A stretch of DNA of 64,000 nt from Bacillota bacterium (GCA_023407575.1 JAEYLX010000075.1:558001-622000); one strand, 5' to 3'. Positions 25,046 through 34,952 are shown, numbered from the stretch's first letter. Made by a program: numbers and translations. The notes: generated by a model not told the origin, from the sequence alone.

Positions 25046-27376
25046 TTATTCCATTATTTGATCTCTAATATGAAAGGTTTTTATCATCTTGGTGCCAATT
25101 ATTATAGTAATAACAACTACCATTAACTGTACTGCCGGACAAAGCAGATAAGCCTGGACAGGTTCTACTAACAGTTTTATTTTTGCTACACCCACAGAGG
25201 ATAGCATTCCAGCAAATATAACTTCTCCCAGTGTATTAGCGAGAATGGTTCCCACTAAAATCCCTATGAACTGAATGATAAGAAGCCTAATCCCCAGCTG
25301 TACTCTAATATTCTGATTTGAAAATCCAATTGCCTTCTTTATAGCTATTGCACTGTGCTCTCTTGCCATTATTAGCTGCAGGAACATTATTGTAATTAAC
25401 ATTGTTAAAAGTAACGAAATAACAATCGCCGCAACTTCCACTATACTCATATTTTTTGCAACTCCACTTAAAGTCTGGAAAACAAATTCATTAACCGGAG
25501 TTATTTTAACATCAGGCAGAGCAGTTCTCATATCATCAGTTTTTTTATCAATATCAACCCCATAACGAACCTCCAAATAAATCATATATCCTTCAATATC
25601 CTTTGTATCGAAATCTATCGTTGCTTTTGCCGTTTTGCCTCCATAGGTGATATCCTGATAGATACCACTGATACGATAGATGAGTTCTTTCCCCTGATAA
25701 GTTACTTTAATAGCATCACCCACTTGTTTGCCCAAATTAACCGCATTCAGATAGGAAAGTGCCATTTCCTGACTGTCCCTCGGAGCATTTCCTTTCAAGT
25801 ACTCTACTTGAAAAACAGAATTATCTCCATTCTGTACGCGTATATATTCCTTTTCACCATCTACATTCTGCGACTGAACATAACCATTCTTGTATACAGC
25901 ATACCGATTAAGTTCTAAATCCTTTTCCAGATAATTCATAACTGTCTCATTTTGCTCAAGCAGATTCTCACTGTACTGAATATCAATACGGATGTCACTA
26001 TCACCAATGCCCATATAGGTCAAGAAGTCAGGATTATCAATGGTATTGTTCATATTGATGGGAAGTAGAATTAGAAAGGATGAAAATACAAATATCAGGA
26101 ATATAACAATGTATTCCTTCCACTTACATTTCAATTCACCGTACGCCAGGATTAGATTACGGTACTTTAACCCTTTAGCAGGAAGTGAAAAATGACCTTC
26201 TTTCTTTAACTTCTCATCTCCACGCAAAAGCTCCATGACGGTACTTTTTAAATTCCACCGGATAATCCTATGGCATCGAAATATTACAAAAAGACTAAGT
26301 AATATCACTCCTACCAATGGAAAGCTCCATTTCATCCACTCACTGCTTCCATTTCCGCAATACCTTATTATAGTTTCAGAGAAGAAATCACCAAACGGAA
26401 TAGAAATCAAATAACCAATAACCGCTGCTGCCAGCGCTAATATGATATATTTGATTTGGTACATTTTTTCGATTTCATTTTCAGGAATTCCAATCGCTTT
26501 CATTTCTCCAATCGAATAATTTTCTTCTGCCATAGTAGCTCGAATAATATAAGAAAGGCATAATACTGACATAGTAATCAGCAAAATACTAATAACTATA
26601 ATTACAATCGCTATCAGACCATAAGAAAATGCATTAATCATATGAAATAGACCTGCTGTTACAGCAACCCCATTGGAGGGCATACCAGCGTTCCTGTATG
26701 AATTTTCCAAAACAGTTGTGGAAGTAGTATCGTTTATAAGAAATTCAAAGCAATATTCCCATTCTCCCATATGTAATGCCACTTCCTCCAAATCATTCTG
26801 ACTAATGAGGAAGCGTTTTGAATAGGATAGAGCGGAATTCATCGTAGAGTCACGGATAATAGCAGATACCTTAAATTCTTTCTGATAATTCCCATTTCGA
26901 AGGATAAGCGTATCTCCTTTCTTAATAGTTAGCTCCTCCGTATAGTAAACTGGAACTCCGATTTCCCCATCCTGAACTTTTGCTATTTCATTATTTTGGT
27001 CAAGCAGAAAATCAAATTTATCATTTTGGGTCACAAAGCCATTGTCCATCAGATATCTCTCTAAGGACTCACCCTTGTAAACAATATTTCCATTCCTAAT
27101 ATTAAGCATCTTTACGACTAATGCAGACTCAATATATTCTTGGCTTTCTACATAATCCTTAAATGCCTGTTCCTCATAAGCTCCCTTGTGCATCTGTACA
27201 TACTCTGGAGGTATTGCAACCTTATTTAAGCCATTTAAGGAAGACATCATAATACCAGTAATCCGCAATCCACCTGCCATAAAAACTCCAGAAAGAATTA
27301 AAAATGCAACCAGCGCTGTTGTTATAACCCTGTTTCTCTTAAAGTCCTTTCTTACGAGATTCAATAATAGCTTCAT
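25046..27376 (-). CDS. FtsX-type ABC transporter permease
   Basis: This 776-residue membrane protein has two FtsX-like modules. It has a first span near residue 25, an extracellular domain, three spans at about 260-350, a fourth near 410, a second extracellular domain and three final spans. The start at 27376 is supported by AGGAGAAGGA; an ATG 60 bases upstream is not. Together with the ATPase gene it makes a MacB/Bce-like exporter or mechanotransmission complex. A TetR gene lies downstream. A palindrome plus promoter lies upstream, pointing to ligand-inducible expression. Confidence 0.93.
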   Translation of the reverse strand: MKLLLNLVRKDFKRNRVITTALVAFLILSGVFMAGGLRITGIMMSSLNGLNKVAIPPEYVQMHKGAYEEQAFKDYVESQEYIESALVVKMLNIRNGNIVYKGESLERYLMDNGFVTQNDKFDFLLDQNNEIAKVQDGEIGVPVYYTEELTIKKGDTLILRNGNYQKEFKVSAIIRDSTMNSALSYSKRFLISQNDLEEVALHMGEWEYCFEFLINDTTSTTVLENSYRNAGMPSNGVAVTAGLFHMINAFSYGLIAIVIIVISILLITMSVLCLSYIIRATMAEENYSIGEMKAIGIPENEIEKMYQIKYIILALAAAVIGYLISIPFGDFFSETIIRYCGNGSSEWMKWSFPLVGVILLSLFVIFRCHRIIRWNLKSTVMELLRGDEKLKKEGHFSLPAKGLKYRNLILAYGELKCKWKEYIVIFLIFVFSSFLILLPINMNNTIDNPDFLTYMGIGDSDIRIDIQYSENLLEQNETVMNYLEKDLELNRYAVYKNGYVQSQNVDGEKEYIRVQNGDNSVFQVEYLKGNAPRDSQEMALSYLNAVNLGKQVGDAIKVTYQGKELIYRISGIYQDITYGGKTAKATIDFDTKDIEGYMIYLEVRYGVDIDKKTDDMRTALPDVKITPVNEFVFQTLSGVAKNMSIVEVAAIVISLLLTMLITIMFLQLIMAREHSAIAIKKAIGFSNQNIRVQLGIRLLIIQFIGILVGTILANTLGEVIFAGMLSSVGVAKIKLLVEPVQAYLLCPAVQLMVVVITIIIGTKMIKTFHIRDQIME

Positions 27377-27442
27377 TTTATCCTTCTCCTTTAAAATAAT
27401 GTTACCGTCTCTAGACCACTGGTCGGTAGATACCAAAATATA

Positions 27443-27497
27443 TAGTACCGACCATCAGTCGATACTATATATTATAAATTAAAACTATAATTGTCAA
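27443..27497 (-). promoter_or_regulatory. Promoter and TetR-type operator of the ABC exporter
   Basis: On the minus strand TTGACA (27492-27497) is followed by TATAAT (27471-27476; 15 bases) or TAATAT (17 bases). Directly downstream is an imperfect 25-base palindrome (27443-27467: TAGTACCGACC/AGTCGATACTA). A second related half-site, GGTCGGTA, occurs at 27421-27428. The position fits repression by the TetR protein encoded at 23463. Confidence 0.65.
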
Positions 27498-27549
27498 CCA
27501 TCCTGTTTTAGGTTTAACCTAATTTTAATAATTATCAAATTGAGGATTA

Positions 27550-28719
27550 TTATTTTGACAGGAAATCACTTCCAACATTCTTAACATCTTTTGACTCAAT
27601 TGCGCTGTACAGCCAGTCACATAAGTTGATTCCATCCTCATTTGCCTTATAAAAATCCTCTGAAGAACTTAACGTATGGACTGTTGTCCCTAGCTTTGAA
27701 TCCAAGCTATAATCCGTAATAAAAAAATGATAGTTACTGTATTTATCTGCTAAAAGCTTGGTAGAAGCCAGCATTTGAGCACTCCATATGTCCCTATACT
27801 CTGAATCTGCAAGGCTATTATCATTTAACCGCTTCTGGAAATTAATGAGCAGGTTATCATATAAGGTATTTGATTGAAGAAAGGTTATATCAGGGTACGT
27901 CAAAGCGTTGTGTGCAAAGGTGACAGTAATTAAATCTGCTTCTGGTTCAAAGCCATAATTACCTTTAAAATCCGCATTCCAGTGAGAATCTATGATATCC
28001 TTCCACCGCCCCGTTTGAATATAAGAACTATCCGTATATTCAAATATTCTGGTCTCTGTATATATTTCTGCAATATACGGCGTCCAAAAGGCTGCACCAA
28101 AACCACCCGCACTTTCTCCACAGATTAATATATTACTCGGTGTACCTGAATTTTGTTGAAACCACTCTAAGGCTGCCAATACATTATTTCTTCCGTTATG
28201 ATAGGACTCATAGGTTTTACCATTTTTACTATATTCCACTGAATTGTTCCCAATGTGAAAATCGCCGGTACTATAAGGAATGTAAAGATAATTCCAGTTT
28301 GCAAATGGATTACTTTCATTGTCTTCCTCTAAGATACCTTTCATCATTGTAAGCTTATAAAAAGGGATATTTGCAAAATAGGTCAATCCCTCTCCCTTTA
28401 ACATCGTTTTAAGAGTAATGGGCTCTGCTGTGGAGGTCTCATCCCAATTCATTCCGCCTCCAGATAAGTAGATCATCCAATTGTTTTCCGCAGATTGTTT
28501 TCCTCTCTTTGTAAATACATAATACTCTGACCCGTCTGCTGATATTGTATTATCTCCTAAATCTATTCTATTCCATTTTCCTAATTCTGTTTGGTTAAAA
28601 TCACTGCTATGGGATGGTCTTTTAATAACAAACAAAAAGACTGCTCCAACCGTAAGGCTGCAGATTAAAAATAAAACTCCCAATACTATTCCAGTTCTTT
28701 TTATCATTTTTTTACTCAT
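27550..28719 (-). CDS. Pectin acetylesterase-like (PAE/Notum family) secreted hydrolase
   Basis: This 389-residue protein resembles pectin acetylesterases, which remove acetyl groups from plant pectin. An N-terminal membrane span (residues 8-30) anchors or exports it. The oxyanion-type motif YLSGGGMNWD is near residue 84 and the nucleophile elbow ICGESAGGFGAAF near 200. The strand YIPYSTGDFHIG corresponds to the YCDG region of the family. The ribosome site is weak (AAGAG); a second ATG four codons in is possible. It stands alone. Substrate is inferred by family only. Confidence 0.78.
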   Translation of the reverse strand: MSKKMIKRTGIVLGVLFLICSLTVGAVFLFVIKRPSHSSDFNQTELGKWNRIDLGDNTISADGSEYYVFTKRGKQSAENNWMIYLSGGGMNWDETSTAEPITLKTMLKGEGLTYFANIPFYKLTMMKGILEEDNESNPFANWNYLYIPYSTGDFHIGNNSVEYSKNGKTYESYHNGRNNVLAALEWFQQNSGTPSNILICGESAGGFGAAFWTPYIAEIYTETRIFEYTDSSYIQTGRWKDIIDSHWNADFKGNYGFEPEADLITVTFAHNALTYPDITFLQSNTLYDNLLINFQKRLNDNSLADSEYRDIWSAQMLASTKLLADKYSNYHFFITDYSLDSKLGTTVHTLSSSEDFYKANEDGINLCDWLYSAIESKDVKNVGSDFLSK

Positions 28720-28960
28720 CTCTTGTATACCATAATGTACATTTATTTATGCAATCCCTTTCAGTTGTTTTATAGCAGATAGGTATCTTTCAGAGTTAGC
28801 TCGTAAAAAATTCAACTCAATATAAAATTCAACTCTTCATTAAATTCAGCTTTCCCATGTTAATGTTCCACTTTACCATTATATAATATTTCTTATGGAT
28901 TTCACAAGTATCCCATGATCCACAAAAATACCCGGCTATGAATATTCAAAAGGTGGACAA

Positions 28961-28990
28961 AGGAGGCGGATAAAATTCTATCCGCCTCCT
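28961..28990. terminator. Perfect hairpin after the GH16 gene
   Basis: AGGAGGCGGATA and TATCCGCCTCCT form a perfect 12-base-pair stem with a 6-base loop, about 50 bases past the GH16 stop codon. The following T-tract is weak. The rest of the 28720-29038 spacer holds no gene. Confidence 0.75.
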
Positions 28991-29038
28991 GTAATTACGA
29001 TTACCTATTTATTAATTCTGTTGTCTTACTCTCACAGA

Positions 29039-32000
29039 CTATATTTCATTGCTCTTTCTATAGTTCCTGTTCTTTTCCAGAAATAAACCAGCTAAAGATA
29101 TGGTGAGACCCACTAGGGTAAGATAGATTGTCCAAGGTAAATCTCCGGTCTTTGGTATTTCTCCCTCTGAACCCTTTACTATTCCGGAAAGTACAATATT
29201 ATTGTAACCGTCCAGTGACAATTCAATAGTATATGCACCTGTTCCAATCAGAGATGCAGGAATGACAATCTCATCGTTTTTCACATTTCCATCGGGCAAA
29301 GCAGTCCCATTTACCATTACTAAAGCTTTGCGTTCTGGTTGATCTATGTTACTTAGGAATTTTGTCTTATACTCACCATCTTTTAATGTGATTGTGAAGT
29401 CATTACCGTTAACAGGAGCACCCTTGCTTACGATGGTGTCTGCTGGTGCATCTTTTGCACCTTCTTGAACTTCTGCAACCATGGATACATCCTTTACCAT
29501 AAAGCTTCCTGGCTGTACCTCAGGTCCAGACAATAAGAATTTTAGGAAAATCTTATTGGTACCGTCATTTGTAAGTGATGAAGTAAGCGTAAAATCAAAC
29601 TGCTGCCATTCTTCACCTTTCAAAGTTAATTTTTCTTCCAGTGTCACTGCCCAGGTATTATCTTCTTGAATATTTACCATAACAGCGTTTGCATATTCTG
29701 ATTTTGCTTGAAAGCTCAAATGATAGGTAGTACCTTTTTTTACATCTACAGGAACATATAGCATGCTCATATAGTTTAACTGATCGGTTACTGTCTGGCT
29801 GGTAATCACACCGTTCTCATTTGCTGCGTCAGTAACATTGCCGCCATTATTTAGATTATTCACCCATCCTGTAGAGTCTGTCTTAACAGGTTCTAAAACT
29901 AAATCGCTGTAGTCTATTGTGACATTATTATTGGTTGTACGTATCAATTTAATATTATCTACGGAAACTGTACTTCCCTTTTCGAATACCAATGCAAAGA
30001 CTGCTTCTTTATCTGTTACTCCCTTCGACATTGCAAAACTTGCGGTATAATCTTTCCTAGTACCCTTGCCTGTAACGTCAAAAGCCTGCTGCATATAAAT
30101 CTTGGAGCCATCCTTATTTGTAAGCATAGCAGTTACCTTAGTTGCTTTCTCAGAGGAAAGGTTCAGACTAAGCTTATAGATGTCAGACTGTTGCAACCAA
30201 ATACCATTCTGATAGATCCTTGCATTATTGTCATTTGCAGTCACAGAGGCTCTGTGGCTGAAATCTCCTTTATTTCCTGTAACCGCATCAAATTCCGGAT
30301 TAATTGCATTTGGAGCTTTCACCGTTGCCTTCTCGGAGTGCCAGAAAGCAAGACGTCCTTCTCCCTGATCAAAAGAACCGTTGTAGATATGATTTCCTCC
30401 ATTTTGATCCGGATTTTTAAAGCTATCTGTTACATCCACCTTTTGTGGCTCCACCTGTTTTACAACAACATTTCCAATCCAGACATCTCCTGTTGCAAGC
30501 CCAAGATCAAACTCCAGTCGAGCTGTTGGGTCTGAAGCCTTATCCATAGTAAACTGATGTGTGTAATGTGACATTGTGGTAGTCAGGCTAATTGTGCTTG
30601 AAGTGCCATAACCTGTCCACCCATTGTCTGCATCTCCGCTAGGCTTGAGCAGAAAATCTCTGTTGGAAGAAGCTTTTGCATCAAAGCTGATTTCATAGGT
30701 GTAGCCTTCCGCAAATGGGATATGCTTTATCAATTGAACCGCATAGTTGAAGCTGCCGCCTTCTTTGATACTCGCCTTTGCATATGCAGTACCCTCAAGG
30801 GTATCCTTGGTAACTGTTGCCTTACCACCAAAATCACCTACAAAGAACTGCCAATCATTGTTAGTAGGTACTACTTCATCAACGGTTTTTAAGGTAGTAA
30901 ATGCCGTATCCTTAACATAATCACCTTTAATGCCCGTAGGTTGATATTCCTTCTGGTTAAAGCTCACGGTATCCTTGCCCGCCTCCGGTGTTGTCAGATT
31001 ATTCTCAAGTGTTTGATAATATTCCTCTGACTTTTTATATACGCGGACATAATCTACTTCCATTGCTGCCGGGAAGTTGGCATTTTCAAGATTAGCCTCT
31101 CCATCGAAGGTTCCTCCTACTGCTAAGTTAAACACAAGATAGAAGGGTACATCGAACGGTGCTCCATATGCATAGTTTTCTGAACTTCCAGAATCCTTGC
31201 TCCAGAAATTACTTGTGGTAAAATATGGTACGTCATCCACCAACCAGGTAATCTTGCCAGGTTCCCACTCTACGCTATATACGTGATAACCACCGATATC
31301 TGTTGTAGCGTCAAAGGTCATTTCTTTACCATAATATGTATTGTTTGGCCACTGTGAACCGTAGTGAATCGTTCCTCCAACCTTATCCGGAACTCGGCCT
31401 CTTGCCTCCATAATGTCCAACTCACCGGAAGCTGCCCAGGTTCCATAAATAGTGGTATCAACAGGAAGCATCCAGAATGCAGGCCAGAGACCTTCTTCTG
31501 TAGGCAATTTCATTCTCGCCTCAATACGTCCATATTGAGTTGAAAAAAGAGTCTCTCCGTCATCCGTCTTCGTACGTATACGAGTAGAAGTATAAGGCAT
31601 TCCTTCTTTTTCTTCCTGTTTTGCAGTAATAATTAATTTACCATCTTTTACAACATGATTTTCATCAGTATAATATTCCTGTTCTTGATTTCCCCAATAA
31701 TCAGGTCCTCCATTCGGATCTTTTGTTCCTAATTGGAAAGACCATTTACTTAGGTCAAGCTTGCTGCCACTAAATTCATCGGACCACTCTAGCGTATAAC
31801 CGTCAGCAAGAAGGTCCTTCTGATTATCATACTTATAATCTGCTGCGACGAATACGGAAGCTGTATAATTAACCGGTGCTGTTGTCACTCCGTTTTTATC
31901 GAAGTAATAGCGAATAATTTGACCGTCTTTTAAAGCAACCTGATCCGATACTTCCCAAATACCATTTGTCTTCTTTGACATTGTGCACTTTTTAAATGCT

Positions 32001-33202
32001 TTGTTACCGACACTTAGGGCATTCGCCTTATCTTTTGAAGTGCTGATTGCATAATATACATTTGCAGTTTTTAAAGCCGCATCTTTTTCTAATTGAAACT
32101 TTACAGTTGTTCCACGTTTGTCAACTGTAATGGCTTTCGCTATTTCCGCTGCTTTAATCTCTTCCACCTTTATGTTCTTGAGGGTAATCGTACCCTTTAG
32201 ATCGCTAGCTTCACTCCCAGTCCTGCCAAGTGCAAAGAATAAATGTTGTGTATCAGCAGAAGGGGTACCTGCTGTAGACTCATTGCTATAATGATAGGTT
32301 GTATTTCCTTTCAAATTAATCATCTCGCCAATTAATCCAGCATCTTTTCCATCCAATTTAACAAATACATTTTTGTCAATTGTTGAGGTGATATCAAACT
32401 CTACTAAATATTTGGTATCGCTTTTCAATCCAAGGTTTTTTACCATGTACTGAATTCCCCATTCATTACTGCCTCCGGTTCCAAAGTTGTCCACTGTAAG
32501 CGTTGTTGTCTGTCCGCTTGCACTCAAAGTTGCATTTGAGCCCGCCCAATCACTGCCAACATACAATTCTGTGGTTGCCTTCTCTACATCTATGTAATTT
32601 CCTTCAACAACTTCTTCCACCTTTACATTCTCGATGGTAATCGTTCCTTTTAGATCACTCGCTTCACTGCCTGTCCTGCCAAGTGCAAAGAATAGATGTT
32701 GTGTATCAGCAGAAGGGGTGCCTGCTGTAGACTCCTTGCTATAATGATAGGTTGTATTTCCTTTCAGATTAATCGTCTCACCAATTAATCCAGCATCTTT
32801 TCCATCCAATTTAATAAATACATTCTTGTCAATTGTTGAGGTAATATCGAACTCTACCACATATTTGGTATTGCTTTTCAATCCAAGGTTTTTCAGCATA
32901 TACTGAATACCCCATTCATTACTGCCACCCGTTCCAAAGTTGTCCACTGTAAGCGTTATTTTCTGTCCGCTTGCGTTCATAGTAGCACTAGCACCAGCCC
33001 AATCACTGCCAACATACAGTTCCGTAGTTGACTGCTTCAAATCAATGTAATCTCCTGTGTTTATCGCTGCTGCTTCAACGTTACTAGCGGAGCTTCCCAG
33101 GATTCCTGGAAGCAATTGCAATACCAGGGCAATTACAAGTACCGCCACTCCAGTTTTCTTGAAATACTGAGCAATTCGTTTTTTCCTTTGTTTTTCTCCC
33201 AT
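29039..33202 (-). CDS. Cell-wall-anchored GH16 endo-beta-1,3-glucanase (laminarinase) with multiple carbohydrate-binding modules
   Basis: This 1387-residue enzyme probably cleaves beta-1,3-glucans outside the cell. A long signal peptide covers residues 1-45. Two nearly identical CBM4/9-like modules follow (50-200 and 201-349), then a linker domain (355-455). The GH16 domain (about 465-750) has the laminarinase-type motif GELDIMEARG, Glu594 and Glu599 being catalytic. Further beta-sandwich modules occupy about 790-1240. The C-terminus is a sortase signal (IPKTGD at about 1349), a membrane span and a basic tail. IPKTG departs from LPXTG only in the first residue. AAGGAGG precedes the ATG. It stands alone. 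Confidence 0.93.
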   Translation of the reverse strand: MGEKQRKKRIAQYFKKTGVAVLVIALVLQLLPGILGSSASNVEAAAINTGDYIDLKQSTTELYVGSDWAGASATMNASGQKITLTVDNFGTGGSNEWGIQYMLKNLGLKSNTKYVVEFDITSTIDKNVFIKLDGKDAGLIGETINLKGNTTYHYSKESTAGTPSADTQHLFFALGRTGSEASDLKGTITIENVKVEEVVEGNYIDVEKATTELYVGSDWAGSNATLSASGQTTTLTVDNFGTGGSNEWGIQYMVKNLGLKSDTKYLVEFDITSTIDKNVFVKLDGKDAGLIGEMINLKGNTTYHYSNESTAGTPSADTQHLFFALGRTGSEASDLKGTITLKNIKVEEIKAAEIAKAITVDKRGTTVKFQLEKDAALKTANVYYAISTSKDKANALSVGNKAFKKCTMSKKTNGIWEVSDQVALKDGQIIRYYFDKNGVTTAPVNYTASVFVAADYKYDNQKDLLADGYTLEWSDEFSGSKLDLSKWSFQLGTKDPNGGPDYWGNQEQEYYTDENHVVKDGKLIITAKQEEKEGMPYTSTRIRTKTDDGETLFSTQYGRIEARMKLPTEEGLWPAFWMLPVDTTIYGTWAASGELDIMEARGRVPDKVGGTIHYGSQWPNNTYYGKEMTFDATTDIGGYHVYSVEWEPGKITWLVDDVPYFTTSNFWSKDSGSSENYAYGAPFDVPFYLVFNLAVGGTFDGEANLENANFPAAMEVDYVRVYKKSEEYYQTLENNLTTPEAGKDTVSFNQKEYQPTGIKGDYVKDTAFTTLKTVDEVVPTNNDWQFFVGDFGGKATVTKDTLEGTAYAKASIKEGGSFNYAVQLIKHIPFAEGYTYEISFDAKASSNRDFLLKPSGDADNGWTGYGTSSTISLTTTMSHYTHQFTMDKASDPTARLEFDLGLATGDVWIGNVVVKQVEPQKVDVTDSFKNPDQNGGNHIYNGSFDQGEGRLAFWHSEKATVKAPNAINPEFDAVTGNKGDFSHRASVTANDNNARIYQNGIWLQQSDIYKLSLNLSSEKATKVTAMLTNKDGSKIYMQQAFDVTGKGTRKDYTASFAMSKGVTDKEAVFALVFEKGSTVSVDNIKLIRTTNNNVTIDYSDLVLEPVKTDSTGWVNNLNNGGNVTDAANENGVITSQTVTDQLNYMSMLYVPVDVKKGTTYHLSFQAKSEYANAVMVNIQEDNTWAVTLEEKLTLKGEEWQQFDFTLTSSLTNDGTNKIFLKFLLSGPEVQPGSFMVKDVSMVAEVQEGAKDAPADTIVSKGAPVNGNDFTITLKDGEYKTKFLSNIDQPERKALVMVNGTALPDGNVKNDEIVIPASLIGTGAYTIELSLDGYNNIVLSGIVKGSEGEIPKTGDLPWTIYLTLVGLTISLAGLFLEKNRNYRKSNEI
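32156..33055 (-). repeat. Internal duplication in GH16 gene (two 151-codon repeats)
   Basis: The DNA for residues 50-200 and 201-349 is highly similar over its whole length, with mostly synonymous or conservative changes. Both copies contain ELYVGSDWAG, TVDNFGTGGSNEWGIQYM and GTPSADTQHLFFALGRTGSE. A recent tandem duplication of one carbohydrate-binding module explains this. Confidence 0.9.
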
Positions 33203-33418
33203 AAATACCTCCTTAAATTTTTTACACCATATTTATCCAAAAAGATTATATAGTCCTTTTTGACAAATACTACTATAATTGTAAAATGATGTGTATCTTA
33301 TAAAAAGGGTATAAATTTTAAAAAAGCATTCTTTTTTTATTTATTAAAACCTTTTTTCTGTGAAATTGTCACAATTTTGACTTTTTGTTCTGTAGTAAAT
33401 ATTGGGGGTTAACAGAAT

Positions 33419-33461
33419 AAGAACCGGAAGGTTCAGGTTGTATCTGAATTTTCCGGTTCTT
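33419..33461 (-). terminator. Hairpin after the unknown two-gene operon
   Basis: AAGAACCGGAA (33419-33429) and TTCCGGTTCTT (33451-33461) form a perfect stem, with a nested TTCAG/CTGAA inside. It lies downstream of the small membrane protein and upstream of the GH16 start. The rest of 33203-33483 appears empty of genes and must contain the GH16 promoter. Confidence 0.65.
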
Positions 33462-33483
33462 GTTTAATTAAAGAATATTTAAT

Positions 33484-33530
33484 TATTCTTTGTATTTTAT
33501 TCTTTGTATTTTATTCTTTGTATTTTATTC
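33484..33530. repeat. 14-bp AT-rich tandem repeat
   Basis: ATTCTTTGTATTTT occurs three times in tandem from 33484, with a further partial copy. The last copies overlap the stop codon of the small membrane protein, so slippage here could change its C-terminus. Confidence 0.7.
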
Positions 33531-33734
33531 CTTGTTATTATTCCTTTTTCTTTTAATTTGTGTGGCTACAATACAGACTACAATACCCAATCCCATTGCC
33601 ACATAATCAAAAATTGATTTGTATTCACCTAAAAAACCCATAAACTTAAATTGAAGATTGAAAAGTGAGAGCCCAAAAGACATTATACCTATAAGAAATA
33701 AGCCAGCACTTACATTAATTATTTTATCTAACAT
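33525..33734 (-). CDS. Small membrane protein of unknown function
   Basis: This 69-residue protein has two predicted membrane spans (about 6-26 and 40-60), a short loop between them, and a basic tail (KRKRNNN). I recognise no family. AGGAGGTG stands before the ATG, so translation is well supported. It follows the unknown 399-residue protein by 18 bases on the same strand, forming a two-gene operon. Confidence 0.65.
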   Translation of the reverse strand: MLDKIINVSAGLFLIGIMSFGLSLFNLQFKFMGFLGEYKSIFDYVAMGLGIVVCIVATQIKRKRNNNKE

Positions 33735-33752
33735 AGATACACCTCCTATTAT

Positions 33753-34952
33753 TTACATATAGCAAAATTGAGTAAAGAAAGCCTTCATCACCTCACTGGT
33801 AAGTTCTATCTGTACTTCAATAACACTTCCATCTGCCAATACCAGTTCCATTGAACTTTCTGTAAATCCTTTTGTTCCGTTGAAGCTTGTAACATTATTT
33901 AAATCTATGCAGTATTCATACTCATCCAAGCAGGATATGTATAACTTGTCAGCAGTAAATACAGCTGCTGATTTCATATTACCCAAAAGATCCATGGGTA
34001 TGGCAGCTATTACCTCATCACGATTAATTTTATACTTATCAAGTATAAATTCTTTCAGATTTGCCATTTTCTTATCGTTAATATCTCCAATTAAATACAG
34101 CTTTTTGAGATTATTGAATTTTTTTAGATTGTTTATAACTAACTGGACTTTATTATTATATTGCCATTCAATATTATCAGCTGGCATATCATTCTTTGCC
34201 CCGCTCAAATAATTCTTCTTGAATATGGAGCTTAAAAAGGAATTCGTTATAAAAGCATTAATTGATCCATCTCCGGCCGAGTGTTCTACATATTTTGAAG
34301 CAAAACCACAAAATTGCTTAAACTGATTTAAGCCTGATTTTTCAGAGAGTGCCCCATATCTTCCCGTCTGCATGGATAAAAGAGTATGAGCTTTATCTAT
34401 TGCACATGCCTGAAGAGTCCATTCCAGATTGATTAAGGTTGTCCCTGTCTGCCACACATTAGAAATTTCCTTATATACTGGAAGCTTAATACCTTTCAGG
34501 TTTGCCTTCTCACTCTCTGCTTCACATATCCATTCGCAAACACGGATTTTTTTTAATTTTACGATTGGAATACAATCCATGAAAAGTTCATACAAACCCT
34601 CCGAAAAACTTTTTTTCTTTTTAACTCCATACTGAACCGGATACTTCAAAGAACCCGGAATAACCTTAAAATGCTGTCCAGGAAGCGGAGTCAACCCACT
34701 GAACGGCTGCAAGAAATACTGAAGCTCATTACCCTGACGCATCATATAAATCTGTAGAAAATCATACTGTGCTTTTCCGCCCACAAGAGAAGTAACAGTT
34801 GAGCCTATAGAAGACTTTACTGCGCTTACATCACGAAGAGGAACATTTTTTACATCTAATAATTCGATGCCTTGCCCTCTGCATTCAGTTGTTATTTGCT
34901 CAACTCTTCGTTCATGTGATGTATCGATACTTTGATTAAAAACACTTGACAT
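33753..34952 (-). CDS. Protein of unknown function with possible C-terminal PH/GRAM-like domain
   Basis: I do not recognise this 399-residue soluble protein. It has no signal peptide or membrane span. Residues about 325-399 read like a bacterial PH/GRAM-type sandwich (AAVFTADKLYISCLDEY, then SSMELVLADGSVIEVQIEL). Two segments before that are Lys/Asn-rich helices (LVINNLKKFNNLKKLYLIGD). Eight cysteines are scattered, without zinc-ribbon spacing. AAGGATGGTG precedes the ATG and a near-consensus promoter lies 50-80 bases upstream. It is co-transcribed with a small membrane protein, which might tether it to the membrane. Confidence 0.6.
   Translation of the reverse strand: MSSVFNQSIDTSHERRVEQITTECRGQGIELLDVKNVPLRDVSAVKSSIGSTVTSLVGGKAQYDFLQIYMMRQGNELQYFLQPFSGLTPLPGQHFKVIPGSLKYPVQYGVKKKKSFSEGLYELFMDCIPIVKLKKIRVCEWICEAESEKANLKGIKLPVYKEISNVWQTGTTLINLEWTLQACAIDKAHTLLSMQTGRYGALSEKSGLNQFKQFCGFASKYVEHSAGDGSINAFITNSFLSSIFKKNYLSGAKNDMPADNIEWQYNNKVQLVINNLKKFNNLKKLYLIGDINDKKMANLKEFILDKYKINRDEVIAAIPMDLLGNMKSAAVFTADKLYISCLDEYEYCIDLNNVTSFNGTKGFTESSMELVLADGSVIEVQIELTSEVMKAFFTQFCYM

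Noticed and set aside
30191..30535. Plus-strand 114-codon ORF
   Set aside because: It is antisense to the GH16 gene and shows only mirrored coding bias.
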